Assembly (NCBI RefSeq): GCF_000002985.6
Contig: NC_003279.8
Location: forward strand, 12,958,001 to 13,022,000
Length of the DNA stretch: 64,000 nucleotides
Direction: 5' to 3'
DNA from: Caenorhabditis elegans
Lineage: Eukaryota > Nematoda > Chromadorea > Rhabditida > Rhabditidae
The position numbers and the translations under genes were made by a program. Shown in pieces: positions 62,401 to 64,000 of the stretch. The notes beneath the pieces are model-generated. The model was given only the letters and a program-made list of their open reading frames with translations. It was not told the DNA's origin and made no database searches. Positions within the stretch are counted from its first letter, which is position 1. The number at the start of each line of letters is the position of its first letter.

Positions 62401-63750
62401 TGAAGGCACTGCAGGCACTCGGTGAGGTCGTCGCAATGACCGGAGACGGTGTAAATGATGCTGTGGCTCTTAAAAAAGCAGATATTGGAGTGGCAATGGG
62501 TGTATGTGGAACAGATGTATGTAAAGAAGCAGCTGATATGATCCTTTGTGATGATGATTTTTCAACGATGACCGCGGCGATTGAGGAGGGAAAAGCCATT
62601 TATCACAATATCACGAATTTTGTGAGGTTCCAATTGTCGACGTGAGTTTTTGGAAGAAAACTCAAATTTTCCTCCAAAAAAGTTCTATCAAAAATTTGAA
62701 TTTCCCAGTGAAAAATGTTCCCTAAAAAATTTAAATTTCCTACAAAAAACTTTTTCTCAAAAAATTGAATTTCCCGCCAAAAAAAATTTTCCAGAAAATT
62801 CGAATTTCCCGCCAAAATTTATTTCTCAAAAAAATTTGAATTTCCCATTGAATTCAAAACCACTAGACTACAAACTACAATACAATACGTTTAGGAAATT
62901 AAACAGTACACAAACAAACTACAAACTATAACTGAGCCATATATCAAAACCGATAACAGACTACAAACTATAATTTTTGGTACTTATGTATTATTTCCCC
63001 TCATTTTGAAAAAATACATTTTTAAATAAAAACGTGTGGAGTTTTTGTATTTTTCGGCTTAGGAAATAACTATTTCTAAGCCTAAAGAGGGAAAATGGGC
63101 ATCACGTTTTCACGTGGTCGCTGGCTGTCTCAAAATTGCTATTTTCTCGCGGACGAGAAAACGTGAAAAAAATGAGCGAAATGGCCTTAAAAACGGTGGA
63201 AGAGGAGGATTCCTCGTCCCCCCGGTCGCGTAGTCCTCTCGGAGAAGAAAATAGCGTGTAAAAGATGAGACACAGACAACGAGACGGTCTCATTCCTTTC
63301 CTTCGCTTGTCCGAGTGAATTTCACCGACAATATTCTGAATGGGGCGCATTTTCATCGAAATTATGCAAAGAGACAGCCAGCGAGCATGTGCGTTTTACT
63401 GAAATGAATAATATTAATATGAGGGGAAATAATACACAAGTACCTAATTTTTAGCTCCAAGCATAATATTTTTTCGAATTTCCAGAAGCGTCGCCGCCCT
63501 GTCACTAATCGCCGCGTCAACAATGTTCAAATTCGATAATCCATTAAATGCAATGCAAATCTTATGGATTAATATTATAATGGACGGACCACCGGCACAA
63601 TCACTTGGAGTTGAACCAGTTGATGATGATATTATTAGGCAACGACCACGAAATACGAAACAACCAATGTTAACCGGAAAATTGATTGCCGATATTCTCG
63701 CGTCTGCCGCGATTATTGTTGTCGGCACGTTGAGTGTGTTTTATAAAGAG
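53462..63750 (+). CDS. pmr-1: Golgi Ca2+/Mn2+ P-type ATPase PMR-1 (SPCA), 3' end cut by window
   Basis: Nine exons lie in the window (53462-53500, 53591-53695, 54133-54531, 55377-55607, 55670-55945, 57161-57734, 61187-61489, 62257-62641, 63486-63750), 859 codons in frame; the last membrane segments lie beyond 64000. Visible landmarks are the actuator LTGETEP, membrane segment 4 with AAIPEGLP, the phosphorylated Asp413 in DKTGT, LITGDA, the hinge MTGDGVNDA and membrane segment 6 [11 protein letters not shown] with the ion-binding Asn and Asp. Sequence throughout matches secretory-pathway Ca2+/Mn2+ ATPases, which load the Golgi lumen. The start at 53462 encodes a Thr-rich N-terminal tail; an ATG at 54220 in exon 3 could start a shorter isoform. 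Intron 6 is 3.5 kb and mostly a minisatellite. Confidence 0.94.
53717..54030. mobile_element. Truncated hAT-like CAGGGGTGGGCGGC element in pmr-1 intron 2
   Basis: It starts CAGGGGTGGGCGGCAATTCG and contains CGGCAAATTGCCG words on both arms with a TTTCGAGGGATTTTTATAAG centre. No CACCCCTG right end or matching octamer was found, so the right end is lost. A TA dinucleotide run follows at 54079-54098. Confidence 0.65.
54532..54570. repeat. ACTACAAACTACAAA tandem at the donor of pmr-1 exon 3
   Basis: The intron begins GTAACTACAAACTACAAACT and continues as a pure 7-bp tandem of CTACAAA. Longer similar tracts lie at 55286-55318 in the same intron (near its 3' end), 61817-61864, 61995-62050 and 62190-62225 in intron 7. 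Confidence 0.85.
56039..56850. repeat. CGGCAAATTGCCGGAATTGAAAATT array in pmr-1 intron 5
   Basis: About 20 degenerate units of 35-45 bp, opposite in orientation to the larger array in intron 6. Parts repeat at longer range: the block near 56100-56190 recurs near 56460-56550. Frames across it are repeat products. Confidence 0.88.
56853..57030. repeat. Long near-perfect palindrome in pmr-1 intron 5
   Basis: The arms, about 80 bp each, read TAGATAGTTAGAGGGGACAG then ACATCCGGGACCCAATG and mirror on the right to TAACTATCTA. The GC-rich portions GGGGCGGGGCGCG/CGCGCCCCGCC also pair, and TTTGTGTCGATTTACGAAAT pairs with its partner across a small loop. A foldback or MITE of 178 bp directly abutting the CGGCAAAT array. 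Confidence 0.85.
57959..61170. repeat. Minisatellite of 79-bp units with higher-order repeat, in pmr-1 intron 6
   Basis: The left edge at 57959 is a CAGGGGTGGGCGGC hAT-like end; regular repeats begin at about 58164. The main unit joins a 35-36 bp part (CCGGCAAGTTGCCGATTTGC...) with a 43-44 bp part (CCGGCAATTGGCGAATTTGC...), 79 bp in all. Groups of units are themselves repeated: 58503-59040 is base-identical to 59163-59700, and a third copy begins at 59910. Between them, runs of only 36-bp units occur. It ends 17 bases before the acceptor of exon 7. All open frames across it are repeat products. Confidence 0.92.
63101..63400. repeat. Inverted-repeat element in pmr-1 intron 8
   Basis: The left side has ACGTTTTCACGTGGTCGCTG then GCTGTCTC; the right side has GAGACAGCCAGCGAGCATGT then GCGTTTTAC, an imperfect inverted repeat of about 28 bases. 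The 240-bp interior is relatively GC-rich with GAGAAAACGTG and GGTCTCATTCC words and no supported gene. Confidence 0.65.
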
Positions 63751-64000
63751 GTACGGTTTGAACCTTAATTTTTGTCATAAAATAGGGACTAAACATTACA
63801 ATGAACTTATTGAAAACGCATAGATTTTCCAGCATAAGGCAATTAAAAATTACACATTTTTTACGAAAAAAAAATCAAAAATTTCGGCATATTTCTCAGA
63901 AGAGCACACTTGTACTGAAAAGTATACTAAAAAAATATGCTGAAAATCGAAATTTTTTAAAGTTTGTAACTTTTTGAAGCATAAACTACTACAGTGTACA

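Overview
The window is nematode nuclear DNA, almost certainly Caenorhabditis elegans chromosome I. The reasons are short introns with the TTTTCAG acceptor, start codons just behind acceptor-like sites (spliced-leader addition), very AT-rich introns, and a recognisable gene series (tba-2, pbs-2, eif-6, prx-11, gale-1, selb-1, nlp-15, smu-1, pmr-1). Gene names come from protein recognition and remembered C. elegans gene content; no search was run. All exon models were built by hand from splice signals and reading-frame continuity.

Layout. 0.7-3.5 kb: two tandem F-box/FTH paralogues on the minus strand. 4.4-10.3 kb, minus strand: a UPRT-like uracil phosphoribosyltransferase homologue, alpha-tubulin tba-2 and proteasome subunit pbs-2. 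10.3-11.0 kb: a divergent promoter to eif-6 (plus), followed by the peroxisomal gene prx-11. 17.2-25.9 kb, plus strand: gale-1 (UDP-galactose epimerase), selb-1 (selenocysteine elongation factor) and an S4-domain mitochondrial RNA-binding protein resembling MTRES1. Their spacing (338 and 603 bp) would suit an operon, which is unproven. 25.9-30.3 kb: repeat-rich, no gene. 30.3-37.1 kb: nlp-15, an orcokinin-like neuropeptide precursor with a 5.9 kb first intron. 37.9-46.1 kb: smu-1, a LisH/CTLH/WD40 splicing factor. 46.1-53.5 kb: no supported gene. 53.5 kb to the window end: pmr-1, the Golgi Ca2+/Mn2+ P-type ATPase, lacking its last exons because the window stops.

The genes are mostly housekeeping (cytoskeleton, proteasome, ribosome biogenesis, sugar metabolism, peroxisome division, splicing, Golgi ion transport). 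No new multi-gene system was found. The unusual content is repetitive. Two complete non-autonomous elements have CAGGG-type ends and perfect 8-bp target duplications, as in hAT transposons. A related CGGCAAATTGCCG sequence has grown into arrays in several places, including a roughly 3 kb minisatellite of 79-bp units with a higher-order repeat inside a pmr-1 intron. There are also six copies of a CACGTG-ended palindromic element, several other long foldbacks, a duplicated block shared by two selb-1 introns, and a dispersed CTACAAACTACAAA/GCCTCAACC module that often sits at intron edges.
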